Assembly (NCBI GenBank): GCA_963829725.1
Contig: CAWHJW010000005.1
Span: 62,001 to 126,000 of the forward strand
Direction of reading: 5' to 3'
DNA: 64,000 nucleotides
From: RYN-230 sp963829725
GTDB taxonomy: Bacteria; Actinomycetota; Actinomycetes; Streptosporangiales; Streptosporangiaceae
Position numbers and translations under genes: made by a program
Notes under the pieces: generated by a model
The model's input: only the letters and a program-made list of their open reading frames with translations
Database searches by the model: none
What the model was told of the DNA's origin: nothing
Shown: in pieces, positions 9,368 to 17,583 of the stretch
Numbering within the stretch: the first letter of the stretch is position 1
How the letters are laid out: each line of letters starts with the position of its first letter

Positions 9368-9415
9368 GTGATCATGACTTAGGTGCCGTTAGGACGGCAC
9401 CTAAGTCATGATCAC
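9368..9415. terminator. Perfect 22-bp hairpin between convergent amidohydrolase genes
   Basis: The arms 9368-9389 and 9394-9415 are exact reverse complements with a TAGG loop. It lies 104 bp after the plus-strand stop and 111 bp after the minus-strand stop of the converging genes, where a bidirectional terminator is expected. There is no clear T-run, as is common in high-GC actinomycetes. Confidence 0.75.
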
Positions 9416-9525
9416 CAGCTTCCGGTGTACTCGCCGGCCGCTACGGCGACGCCATTGGCATGGCGACCGAATTGGCTGGGCTGGGCGGGCCATGGCGTGC
9501 GGGCGCCGACTGCGAAGTCGGAGGG

Positions 9526-10944
9526 TCAGAGGACGGGCCAGGCGGGGGCGGGGTCGATGCCGATCTGGGCCAGGACGCGGCGGTTGATCCGCTCGACCTG
9601 CTCGCGGAGGTCGTCCTCATCCACCCGGGTCAGCTTCTTATGCTCCAGCAGCACGTCGCCGCCGACCAGGACGGTGTCCACCGAGTGGCCGGTCACCCCG
9701 TAGACCAGGTTGGCCACCGGGTTGTGCAGCGGGCGCCAGTCGAAGTCGGATGTGTCGAAGATGATCACGTCGGCCTGCTTGCCGGGTTCCAGCGAGCCGG
9801 TCTCGTCCCCCATCCACAGCGCGGTCGCCCCGCTGATGGTGGCCATCTCCACGGCCTGCTCGGCGGTGACCGCGCCCGGGTCGCGCCGGGCGTCCCGCGG
9901 CAGCAGGGCCGCCAGCTGCATGGACCGGCAGATGTCAGTGTGATTGGACACGTTCTCGGCGTCGGTGCCCAGTGCCATCGGCACCCCGGCGGCGAGCAGC
10001 TCCGGCCACTTCCCGGTCTGGGTGGTGCCCTTGGCCAGCTTGAGCGCGGAGGAAGGGTTCTGCGAGATCCGGGCACCCGCGTCCGCGACGAAGCCCACGT
10101 CCGCCTCGTCCAGGCTGGTCATGTGGTTGAGCAGGGTGCGCTCGTTGAGCGCGCCGATCTCGTGCAGGTGCTCGACCGGCCGGTGCCCGAAGGTGGCCAG
10201 CTCCAGCTCGACCTCGCGCTCGCTGGTCAACTTGTGCAGCACGAACAGCGACTCAGCGTCGGCGGCCAGCTCGGCGGCGCCGCGGGTCAGCTCGTCGGAG
10301 CAGGTGCCGACGCCCTCGATGGTGACCGCGTCCTTGATCCGCGGGTGGCCGAGCTTGCGCACCTGATCGATCCCGTCGGCCAGCCGGCGCAGCGCGGTCT
10401 TGGCGTCCATCCGCAGCCAGTCCGGCAGGTCGGTACGGCCCGTGGGGCCGGCCTGGTCCCAGGTCCACGGGCCGGTCCGGGCCCGGATACCGGAGGCAGC
10501 CAGCGCGTCCAGCACCGCGTCCAGGTGGTTGCACCCCGGCTCCTCGAACAGGGTGGTGCCGAACCGGATCATCTCCGCCGCCGCGTGCTGAGCGTGCACG
10601 TACATGTCCTCGTCGGTCAGCGCGGCGAACGAGGGGTAGATGAACCGGCGCAGCGCGTCCAGCGTCTGGCCGCCCTCCGGCATCGCCCCCTTGGCGCAGC
10701 AGAGCAGGTGCCGGTGCCCGTTCACCAGGCCGGGCATGATCACCCCGTCCGGGGCGTCGATCAGCCGCTGCGGCGCGTACCCGGCCAGGATGTCGTCCCG
10801 CTGGCCGACCGCCACGATCGCGCCGCCGTCGATGGCCAGGGCACCCGCCCGGTAGATATCCCGCTGCGCGTTCAGGGTGAGCAGCCAGCCGCCAGCGATC
10901 ACGGTGTCCACCGGGGCGGGCCCGGCCTGGGCACCCGGCCTCAC
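9526..10944 (-). CDS. Amidohydrolase, TRZ/ATZ or cytosine-deaminase-like
   Basis: 472 residues. HxH in PGLVNGHRHLL, later ligands in FVLHKLTSE, LLNHMTSLDE and MALGTDAENV, and the family block ISQNPSSALKLAKG. Only distantly related to the tandem pair at 5566-8204 (long insertion after residue 100, different substrate loops), so it likely acts at another step. The GTG start overlaps the stop of a 22-codon leader frame. It is divergent from the TenA gene across an interval with a putative GntR operator, which places it in the same regulon as the importer. Confidence 0.88.
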   Translation of the reverse strand: MRPGAQAGPAPVDTVIAGGWLLTLNAQRDIYRAGALAIDGGAIVAVGQRDDILAGYAPQRLIDAPDGVIMPGLVNGHRHLLCCAKGAMPEGGQTLDALRRFIYPSFAALTDEDMYVHAQHAAAEMIRFGTTLFEEPGCNHLDAVLDALAASGIRARTGPWTWDQAGPTGRTDLPDWLRMDAKTALRRLADGIDQVRKLGHPRIKDAVTIEGVGTCSDELTRGAAELAADAESLFVLHKLTSEREVELELATFGHRPVEHLHEIGALNERTLLNHMTSLDEADVGFVADAGARISQNPSSALKLAKGTTQTGKWPELLAAGVPMALGTDAENVSNHTDICRSMQLAALLPRDARRDPGAVTAEQAVEMATISGATALWMGDETGSLEPGKQADVIIFDTSDFDWRPLHNPVANLVYGVTGHSVDTVLVGGDVLLEHKKLTRVDEDDLREQVERINRRVLAQIGIDPAPAWPVL

Positions 10945-11009
10945 CGGGACGCCCGCCCGGCCGCCAGGCTGCGTGCCAGGTGCTGGTAGCTGTCCGCGCC
11001 GTCACCCAT
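10941..11009 (-). CDS. Possible 22-residue leader peptide
   Basis: A short frame beginning ATGGGTGACGG with a strong GGAGG ribosome site eight bases upstream. Its stop overlaps the GTG of the amidohydrolase gene (GTGA at 10941-10944), whereas that GTG has no good ribosome site of its own. The arrangement suggests translational coupling through a small leader. No homology is recognised; it could also be the remnant of a longer frame. Confidence 0.4.
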   Translation of the reverse strand: MGDGADSYQHLARSLAAGRASR

Positions 11010-11070
11010 GGGGGGTCCTCCGTCGCTGCCGGTGCCGCACATCGTATCGCCACAGAGATCAGGGATGGCA

Positions 11071-11090
11071 GATCAGATCTCAGATCTGAG
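11071..11090. promoter_or_regulatory. Putative GntR operator, site 1
   Basis: Contains AGATCT twice separated by one C, and the perfect 12-bp palindrome CTCAGATCTGAG at 11079-11090. Shares the core GATCTCAGAT (11076-11085) with sites at 14117-14126 and 16933-16942. Lies between the divergent amidohydrolase and TenA genes, so could control both. Confidence 0.6.
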
Positions 11091-11267
11091 GCTAGGATCC
11101 AGGCTCCTGGACGGTCAATCCCAGCCACGTAACCATCATGTTTCACGTCCAGGACGCATCCCCGGGGGCCATCTACCGATCGACCGGGTATTGACGAAGC
11201 CGCCCGGTCACGGTCTGATATCTCATGTCTTGAAGCTCGCGGCCGCGGCCGGAAAGGAAGCCCAGCG

Positions 11268-11951
11268 ATGACGGTGCCCCACCCGGGCCCGCTGGCGTCG
11301 GAGGTGCTCCGCGAGCGCGGGGCCGCCGCCTGGTCCGCGGCGATCAGCCACGCGATGGTGGCCGAGATCGGCGCGGGCACGCTGCCGCACCCGACGTTCC
11401 GCTACTACTTCGAGCAGAACGTGCTGTACCTGGAGGACTATGCCCGGGCCATCGCGCTGATCATCGGCCGGTCCCCGGACCGGGCTGGCATCGGCGTGCT
11501 GACCCGCCTCCTGGCCCAGATCGTGGAGACCGAACTGCCGGCCAACTATGCCTTCCTGGCCCGGCTCGGCGGCACCGCCGGGCCGGGCGGGAACACCACG
11601 ATGACTCCGGTCACCTACGCCTACACCCGTCATCTGCTCGACGCCGCCGGGCGGCACGACCTGGCCACCGGGCTGGCGGCGGTGCTGCCCTGCCAGTGGA
11701 GCTACGGCGAGATCGCCAGCCGGCTGGCCCGCGCGCTGCCCGCCGATCCGGTCTACGCCGACTGGATCTCCATGTTCGCCGGGGACGGCTACGACGAGCT
11801 GGTGCGGGCGAGCACGTCCCTGCTCGACCAGCACACCGACGTGGCCGACGAGGCCCTGATGGCCTCCCTGGCCGCGGTATTCGACCGCTCTACCCGCTAC
11901 GAGCTGGCCTTCTGGGACATGTGTTACCGGAGCAACTCGGCGGCGCGGTAG
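11268..11951 (+). CDS. TenA/thiaminase-II family protein
   Basis: 227 residues, all-helical TenA fold. The active-site block AAVLPCQWSYGEIA carries the Cys (CxWxY) that marks the Cys-type TenA proteins, which hydrolyse aminopyrimidines such as 4-amino-5-aminomethyl-2-methylpyrimidine to the hydroxymethyl form; the N-terminal HPTFRYYFEQNVLYLEDYARA is also typical. ATG with GGAAAGGAAG upstream. It stands with an NMT1/THI5-like importer and M20 hydrolases, the partners TenA has in thiamine-pyrimidine salvage, but also with oxidase and CoA genes that suggest degradation. The end overlaps the convergent GMC gene by 28 bp. Confidence 0.88.
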   Translation: MTVPHPGPLASEVLRERGAAAWSAAISHAMVAEIGAGTLPHPTFRYYFEQNVLYLEDYARAIALIIGRSPDRAGIGVLTRLLAQIVETELPANYAFLARLGGTAGPGGNTTMTPVTYAYTRHLLDAAGRHDLATGLAAVLPCQWSYGEIASRLARALPADPVYADWISMFAGDGYDELVRASTSLLDQHTDVADEALMASLAAVFDRSTRYELAFWDMCYRSNSAAR

Positions 11952-13361
11952 CCGATCATCATGGCGGCCAGGTTGGTGTTGGCCCGCGGGATCACCGGCA
12001 GGATCGAGGAGTCCGCCACCGAGAGCCCGCGCACGCCAAGCACGCGGAGCCGCGAGTCAACCACGGTGGCTGGCGCGGCCGGGTCACCCATCCGGCAGGT
12101 ACCGCTGTGATGGTTGTAGGTGCCGACCGTCCGCCGGCACGCCGCCGCCAGGTCGCCCGCCCGCCACCAGGGATCCGCGGGCCGCCGCAGTATCCCGGTC
12201 GCAGCCAACTCGTTCGACGAAGTCCGCGGTGGCCGTGACGATCCCGGCCATCCGGGCCGCGTCCTGCTCGGCAGCGAGATGCCGGGCCTGGATCCGCGGG
12301 CCGCCAGGGGTGAGGGTGACCCGCCCCCGGGACAGCGGGGTCATCAGCGCCGCGGTGAACGAGATCTGGGCCGCGGGCACTGACGGGTCGTAGGGCCTGG
12401 TCTGCCACGGGAAGATCTCCGCCTCGACGTGCTCGCCGGGCAGTTCGTAACGCAGCAGCGAGCCGCTGACCGGACGGGCCTCGATGTCCGCGACGTCCGC
12501 GACCTGCACCTCCAGCAGGCACCACGGGTGGTCCTGGAGGTTCTCGCCCACCCCGGGCAGCGCCGTCAGCAGGTCCACGCCCGCCGCGCGCAGCACCTGC
12601 TCCGGGCCGATGCCCGACCGCATCAGCAGCAGCGGGGTGCCGAACGCGCCCGCGCACAGCACCACCCGGTCGGCGTGCAGCCGCGCGGGGCCGTCCGGGC
12701 CGGTCACCTCGGCGCCCACGCAGCGGGTGCCGTCGAAGACCAGCCGCTCCACGTGGGTGCTCGCCCGCAGGTCCACCAGGCCGCGGATGAGCGGGAGCAC
12801 GGCGGCGTGCGTCCCCCACCGGCCCTCGTGCCGCCGGTTGGTGGGCCACACGCCGATCCCGAGCACCCCGGGCGCGTTGTGGTCCGCGGCGGCCGGGTGG
12901 CCATGCCTGGCGCACAGATCGGTGAACGCGTCGTCCAGCGGCCCGGGAGTGAGCCGGGTGATCGGGATCGGCCCGGCGGTCCCGTGATAGGCCGCGTCAC
13001 CGAACTGCTGATCGGACTCGATCTCGCGGAACGCGGGCAGGCAGTCCTGCCAGGACCAGCCAGGCACGCCCCAGCCGTCGTAGCACCAGGGCTGCCCGCG
13101 CAGCGCCGCCGCCGAGTTGACGGTGGACCCGCCGCCGGTGCCGCGGCCCTGCGGCAGCGGCAGCCCGGTGTCCGCGTCGGCGTAGGAGTGATAGCACTCC
13201 GCGGGCAGCAGGTAGTCGTAGAGCATCCAGGGCGGTGGCGGCGTGCCCGCGTCCGGCCCGGTCTCGACCACGGTGACCGATGCTGAGCCGGCCAGGCCCA
13301 GGGCGCAGAACAATCCCGCCGACCCGGCCCCGATGATCAGGACGTCCGAGCTGGCGGTCAT
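11924..13361 (-). CDS. GMC-family FAD oxidoreductase (apparent single-base frameshift)
   Basis: N-terminal FAD-binding GAGSAGLFCALGLAG and the GMC segments GRGTGGGSTVNSA and LPGVGENLQDHP are in the frame starting at 13361. Near 12205-12215 similarity switches frame: the next frame gives ATGILRRPADPWW, then the catalytic-His block NHHSGTCRMGD and the C-terminal VADSSILPVIPRANTNLAA, ending at 11924. Removing one base rejoins ~478 residues, near the family's usual 500-550. GMC enzymes oxidise alcohols (choline, pyridoxine, glucose), so oxidation of a hydroxymethyl group would fit this pathway. Its start overlaps the GntR stop (TGATG), so the two are co-transcribed. Confidence 0.85.
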
Positions 13362-14044
13362 CAGCGCCCCGACACCGAGTCGAGGTCCAGGTTGGCCAGC
13401 TGGTCGGCCATCACCGAGAGGATGTGCTGGCGCATCAGGGTCTCCGCCCGCTGCCCGTCCCGCTGGACGATCGCCTCATAGATCGCCTGGTGCTCGCGCA
13501 CCGAGGTGCCCATCCGGCCGGGGATGGCCATGGTCAGGCGGCCGATCCGCCTCACGTGATCACGGATGTTGTTCAGCATGGCGGTGATCCGGCTGTTCTT
13601 CGACTGCGCGTACAGCAGCACGTCGAACTCGTCCAGCAGGCCGGCCAGGCGGCCGGTGTCGTCCGCGGCCAGGGCCGCCGCGCTGTCCCGCACGATCCGG
13701 TTCAGCGCGGCCAGGTCCTCGGTGGCGATGTTCACCGCGCCCTCCCGGGCACACTGACCCTCCAGCAGCTCCCGGACCTCATAGATCTCCCGGAGGTCCT
13801 GGCGGCTGTAGCCGGACACGACCGCGCTCCGGTACGGCGCGATCTGCACGAAGCCGTCCTTCTCCAGCCGGACGAAGGCCTCGCGCAGCGGTGTCTTGCT
13901 GACGCCGAAGCGGGCCGCCAGCTCTGCCTCGCGCAGTACATAGCCCGGCGGGAGCTGGGTGGCGACGATCTCCTCGCGGAGTTTCAGGTAGACCCAGTCC
14001 TTCAGCTGCCGGTGCTCGACGCCCTCGCCCAGGGTGCTGGTCAT
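13361..14044 (-). CDS. GntR-family (FCD) transcriptional regulator
   Basis: 227 residues from the ATG at 14044, chosen because GGAGG lies seven bases upstream; a start at 14113 would add 23 unconserved residues. Winged helix: LKDWVYLKLREEIV, then LREAELAARFGVSKTPLREA with the typical recognition helix, followed by an FCD effector domain (IYEVRELLEGQC to VREHQAIYEAI) that usually binds a small carboxylic acid through a metal. First gene of the GMC operon. A GATCTCAGAT site lies ~75 bp upstream, consistent with autoregulation and with control of the importer and the TenA/amidohydrolase pair. Confidence 0.9.
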   Translation of the reverse strand: MTSTLGEGVEHRQLKDWVYLKLREEIVATQLPPGYVLREAELAARFGVSKTPLREAFVRLEKDGFVQIAPYRSAVVSGYSRQDLREIYEVRELLEGQCAREGAVNIATEDLAALNRIVRDSAAALAADDTGRLAGLLDEFDVLLYAQSKNSRITAMLNNIRDHVRRIGRLTMAIPGRMGTSVREHQAIYEAIVQRDGQRAETLMRQHILSVMADQLANLDLDSVSGR

Positions 14045-14112
14045 CCGCCGCCTCCGTGACGCGGGTGCCGCCCGGCCGGGCTCCGCCGGGCCGGGCGCAC
14101 CCTCGTGCCCCA

Positions 14113-14130
14113 TTTGAGATCTCAGATACT
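14113..14130. promoter_or_regulatory. Putative GntR operator, site 2
   Basis: TTGAGATCTCAGATACTA, with the palindrome GAGATCTC at 14115-14122 and the shared core GATCTCAGAT at 14117-14126. Lies upstream of the GntR start and just downstream of the binding-protein stop. Confidence 0.55.
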
Positions 14131-14139
14131 AGTGCAGCC

Positions 14140-15189
14140 TCAGCCCTTCGGCAGCAGGCTCGTATTGACCACGCCAGCCGCGTTGACCGGCTTGGTGATC
14201 AGCCCCTCACCGTGCATCCAGTTGGCAAAGTTCTGCCACTGGCTCACGCTCATGGCCCCGAAGCCGCCCGGGTTCGCCAGCAGCGGGGCGGTCGCGTAGA
14301 CCATCTTCTTGAGTAGCGCCGGGCTGTAGCCCTTGGCCACCGGGGACAGCGCGGCCAGCGCGGCCGCGGGGTTGGCCTGCGCGGCGGCCGCCCCCTGGGC
14401 CAGCCCGGCCAGGAACTCACGCACCATGGTCCGGTACGCGGCATCGCTGGCCAGCTTGCTCTTGTTCGCGATGATGACCAGCTCGTCGTAGTTGGGCACG
14501 CCCTGGGTGTCCACCGGGTAGACCTTCGGCTTGAGCCCGAGCGAGCCGAGTTGGATGGCCTCGACGTTCCGGTAGCCGCTGATGATGGCGGACACCTTGC
14601 CGGACACCATAGCGGGGACGAGGCCCTCGTTCACCGTGACCAGCTTGGTCTGGGCCACGGTCAGGTTGTACTTCTTCAGCACGGCCTTGAGCATCTGCGC
14701 GGAGACCGGGTCCCCGTCGGTGCCGATCGTCTTCCCGGCCAGCTGGGCCGGGCCGCTGACGCCGCTCTTGCCCGAGATGATGAGCGAGTTCAGCGAGGTC
14801 GGGACCATCGCGGCGACGGCCGCGACGTTCAGGTTGTCGGTAGCCGCGGTGATCGTCTCCGGCTCGTAGGAGATAGCCAGCGGGACCTGGCCGAGGCTGA
14901 CGAGCTTCAGCGCGTCCGTGCTGTTCGACGGCGACTGGAAAGTCACGTTCAGGTGCTGCTTGGTGAAGTCGCCGTCCTTCTGGGCCAGGTACAGCGCGAT
15001 GTGGTCGGGGTTGGGGAACCAGTCCAGCAGGACAGTGGCATTGGTCATGGCCGTGCCGCCGCTGCTGCTGGCGGAGGAGCCGGATGAGGACGACGAACCA
15101 CACGCCACCACAGCCGACATCAGGGCGGCCGCCCCGAGGACCAGCGCTCCGCGGCTGCGGCCTGCCCGCCTTGCGGTCATGGATGTCAC
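14140..15189 (-). CDS. ABC transporter substrate-binding lipoprotein, NMT1/THI5-like
   Basis: 349 residues from GTG at 15189, which overlaps the permease stop (GTGA); a longer upstream frame exists but would lie inside the permease. Lipoprotein signal: basic start, LVLGAAALMSAVVAC with Cys as lipid anchor, then a Ser/Gly linker. The mature part begins ATVLLDWFPNPDHIALYLAQ, close to the WTPNTNH-type opening of ThiY/THI5-like and SsuA-like proteins that bind pyrimidine precursors, sulfonates or nitrate. It gives the transporter its specificity; the ligand is probably the substrate of the surrounding catabolic genes. Confidence 0.88.
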   Translation of the reverse strand: MTSMTARRAGRSRGALVLGAAALMSAVVACGSSSSSGSSASSSGGTAMTNATVLLDWFPNPDHIALYLAQKDGDFTKQHLNVTFQSPSNSTDALKLVSLGQVPLAISYEPETITAATDNLNVAAVAAMVPTSLNSLIISGKSGVSGPAQLAGKTIGTDGDPVSAQMLKAVLKKYNLTVAQTKLVTVNEGLVPAMVSGKVSAIISGYRNVEAIQLGSLGLKPKVYPVDTQGVPNYDELVIIANKSKLASDAAYRTMVREFLAGLAQGAAAAQANPAAALAALSPVAKGYSPALLKKMVYATAPLLANPGGFGAMSVSQWQNFANWMHGEGLITKPVNAAGVVNTSLLPKG

Positions 15190-16019
15190 CGTTTCCCTTC
15201 TCGTGCCCAGGGGCAAACGATCCGCTCGAGTACCGAGACGGCGATGAACAGCAGGATGGCCTCGGCGGTGAGGATGAAGATGGCCGCGAAGACCAGGTCG
15301 GTCTCCAGCTGTGGGATGGCCTGGATCATCACGTAACCCAGGCCGTTCTGTGACCCGGCGTACTCCCCGAACACCGCGCCGATCGGGGCGTAGGTGGCCG
15401 CGATCCGGAGCCCGGAGAACATGGACGGCAGCGCGGACGGGGCCTCGACCCGCCGCAGCGTAGCCCACCGGCTGCCGTCCAGCGTGCGCATCACCCGCAG
15501 CAGTTCCGGGTCCACCGACGCCAGGCCGTCGATCGTGTTGACGACGATGGGGAAGAAGCAGATCAGCGCGACCACGATCAGCTTGGGCGTGATGGTGTAC
15601 CCGAAGATGATCGCCAGCACCGGCGCGATCACTACCACCGGGACCGCCTGCGAGCCGATAAGCAGCGGGTAGACGGCGTTGCGGATGACCCGGGAACTGT
15701 GCAGGGCGAAAGCGAGCGTGACCGCCAGCACCACGGCCAGCAGGTACCCGAGCACGACCTCCTTGGTCGTGACCCAGGTCGCGCTGGCCAGCGTGCCGGG
15801 CCAGTCGGAGATCCCGGTGGAGGCGATCCGGTCCAGGGAGGGCAGCACGTAATCGGGCACGCCGAACCAGTGGCTGACCGCCTCCCAGATCGCGGCGATG
15901 GCCAGCAGGATGCCAGCGGCGGGCAGCGCCCGGCGCAGGGAGGATGTGGCCGACCCGCGGAACGACCGGGGCGGGACGGTGACCGCCGGTTTCTCCGGGC
16001 GGGTGACGGTGCTGCTCAT
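15186..16019 (-). CDS. ABC transporter permease, SsuC/ThiX-like
   Basis: 277 residues with about six membrane segments; a clear first one is LPAAGILLAIAAIWEAVSHW. The EAA loop that docks the ATPase lies in the segment LRVMRTLDGSRWATLRRVEA. Member of the nitrate/sulfonate/taurine/thiamine-precursor permease family. It is 22 bp downstream of the ATPase gene and coupled to the binding-protein gene by stop/start overlap. Confidence 0.9.
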   Translation of the reverse strand: MSSTVTRPEKPAVTVPPRSFRGSATSSLRRALPAAGILLAIAAIWEAVSHWFGVPDYVLPSLDRIASTGISDWPGTLASATWVTTKEVVLGYLLAVVLAVTLAFALHSSRVIRNAVYPLLIGSQAVPVVVIAPVLAIIFGYTITPKLIVVALICFFPIVVNTIDGLASVDPELLRVMRTLDGSRWATLRRVEAPSALPSMFSGLRIAATYAPIGAVFGEYAGSQNGLGYVMIQAIPQLETDLVFAAIFILTAEAILLFIAVSVLERIVCPWAREGKR

Positions 16020-16041
16020 GCTCCCGCCTCGTTCCTGGCCG

Positions 16042-16908
16042 TCATGCCACCGCCTCCAGCAGGGAGAGGATCTCGTCGCGCAACTCGGTGAACTCCGGGT
16101 GGCGGATGAGCTCGCGGCGGCTGCCGGCGTGCGGCAGGTTCACCTTGAACTCGGCAACAACCCGGCCGGGCCGTGCGGACATGACCACGACCCGCTCACC
16201 GATCAGCAGCGCCTCCTCCACGTCGTGGGTGACCAGCATGGTCGTCCTTGGCTCGGCGTCCAGCGCACTGCGCAGCCACTGCTGCAGGTCGGCCCGGGTG
16301 ATCGAGTCGAGCGCGCCGAACGGCTCATCGAGCAGCAGCACCTCCTTGCCCGCCACCAGGGTGCGCAGGAAGGACACCCGCTGCCGCATCCCGCCGGACA
16401 GCTGGTGCGGCAGCCGCTTCTCGAATCCCGCCAGGCCGAACCGCTCGACCAGGTGCGCCACCTGGTCACGGGCCGCCTGGCGCCGGACCCCCCGGTTCTC
16501 CAGGGCCAGCGCCGCGTTGCCGAGCACGTCGCGCCAGGGCAGCAGCAGGTCGCGCTGCGGCATCCAGGCGCAGCGGCGCAGCCGGCCCTGGGCGGTATCC
16601 GCTTCGAGGACCGTGATCGATCCCTCGTTGGGCTCGTCCAGCCCGCATACCATTGCCAGCAGCGTGGACTTCCCGCAGCCGCTCGGGCCGACGATGGCCA
16701 GGCGGCCGTGCAGCGGGACATCCAGGTCCACCCCGGACACCGCCACGGTCTCCCCGAACGCCCGGGCGACGCCGCGCACCCGTACCCCCGTACCGGAGGC
16801 GCCCATCCCCGGCCCGGCCGCCGCCGGGGATGGCCCGGCCGCGCCTCCGGGCCCGGCCGGGGGCCAGGTGGCGCCGCTTCCCGCGGGCAACCCACCCGTT
16901 GAGGCCAT
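16042..16908 (-). CDS. ABC transporter ATP-binding protein, SsuB/ThiZ-like
   Basis: 288 residues. After a ~38-residue Pro/Gly-rich extension come Walker A GPSGCGKST, Q-loop (WMPQRDLLLPW), signature LSGGMRQR, Walker B VLLLDEPFGALD and H-loop LVTHDVEEAL. Start ATG with GAGGGAG five bases upstream. First gene of a three-gene importer operon (ATPase, permease, binding protein). A GATCTCAGAT site lies 25 bp upstream of its start, so the GntR protein probably controls uptake. Confidence 0.92.
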   Translation of the reverse strand: MASTGGLPAGSGATWPPAGPGGAAGPSPAAAGPGMGASGTGVRVRGVARAFGETVAVSGVDLDVPLHGRLAIVGPSGCGKSTLLAMVCGLDEPNEGSITVLEADTAQGRLRRCAWMPQRDLLLPWRDVLGNAALALENRGVRRQAARDQVAHLVERFGLAGFEKRLPHQLSGGMRQRVSFLRTLVAGKEVLLLDEPFGALDSITRADLQQWLRSALDAEPRTTMLVTHDVEEALLIGERVVVMSARPGRVVAEFKVNLPHAGSRRELIRHPEFTELRDEILSLLEAVA

Positions 16909-16930
16909 CGGGCTCCCTCACTCGGCAAAT

Positions 16931-16948
16931 AGGATCTCAGATCTGATT
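16931..16948. promoter_or_regulatory. Putative GntR operator, site 3
   Basis: AGGATCTCAGATCTGATT, with the shared core GATCTCAGAT at 16933-16942 and the palindrome TCAGATCTGA at 16937-16946. Immediately upstream of the importer operon and 120 bp before the DinB start. Confidence 0.6.
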
Positions 16949-17067
16949 TGGCTAGTGAATCACTGTCGCTGGCTGGGCGCGAGATCCAGACACTGAACCG
17001 TTACGCGAGAAATGAGCTGTTAACACACTGCCACGTCCCGGGCCGGGCCGCCTGTCAGACTTGCTCG

Positions 17068-17583
17068 ATGACCTGGACTGCACCTGCGCCCGACCCGGTC
17101 GACGGGCCGACCACCGGAGACGACCGCCCGATGCTGGCGGGCTACCTGCACTGGCAGCGCAGCACGCTGCTGAACATCTGCGCCGGGCTCACCGGCGAGC
17201 AGCTGGCGCTCCGCCCGGTCCCGTCCTCCGGGCTGTCCCTGCTGGGGCTGATCCGGCACCTGGCCAAGGTGGAGCGCGTCTGGTTCCGCCAGCGGGCGGC
17301 GGGGCAGCCGGTGCCACCGCTGTTCGACCCGGACCTCGGCCACGATGCCGACTTCACCGGCACCGTGGCCGCGGACGCGGCCGCCGAGATCGAGCGACTG
17401 CGCACGGAGTGGCAGCTCGGCGACGCGGCCGTTAAGGATCTGAGGTTCTCCGACACCTTCGACTGGCCCGGCGGAACCTGGTCGCTGCGGATGACCTACG
17501 TCCACCTCATCGGGGAATACGCCCGGCACAACGGTCACGCTGACCTGCTCCGGGAGGCCATCGACGGGGTCAGGGCGCGGTAA
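17068..17583 (+). CDS. DinB/DUF664 family protein
   Basis: 171 residues from ATG at 17068; a longer frame from 16948 has no domain support. Four-helix DinB fold: MLAGYLHWQRSTLLNICAGL, then LIRHLAKVERVWF with the first metal-type His, and VHLIGEYARHNGHADLLREA with the terminal HxxxH-like ligands. Actinobacterial relatives are thought to be mycothiol-dependent transferases; the substrate is unknown. The last 14 bp overlap the end of the convergent TetR gene. Confidence 0.82.
   Translation: MTWTAPAPDPVDGPTTGDDRPMLAGYLHWQRSTLLNICAGLTGEQLALRPVPSSGLSLLGLIRHLAKVERVWFRQRAAGQPVPPLFDPDLGHDADFTGTVAADAAAEIERLRTEWQLGDAAVKDLRFSDTFDWPGGTWSLRMTYVHLIGEYARHNGHADLLREAIDGVRAR

Noticed and set aside
9368..9415. 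Hairpin as the end of a transposable element
   Set aside because: No transposase, target duplication or second copy is visible; the position between convergent genes fits a terminator.
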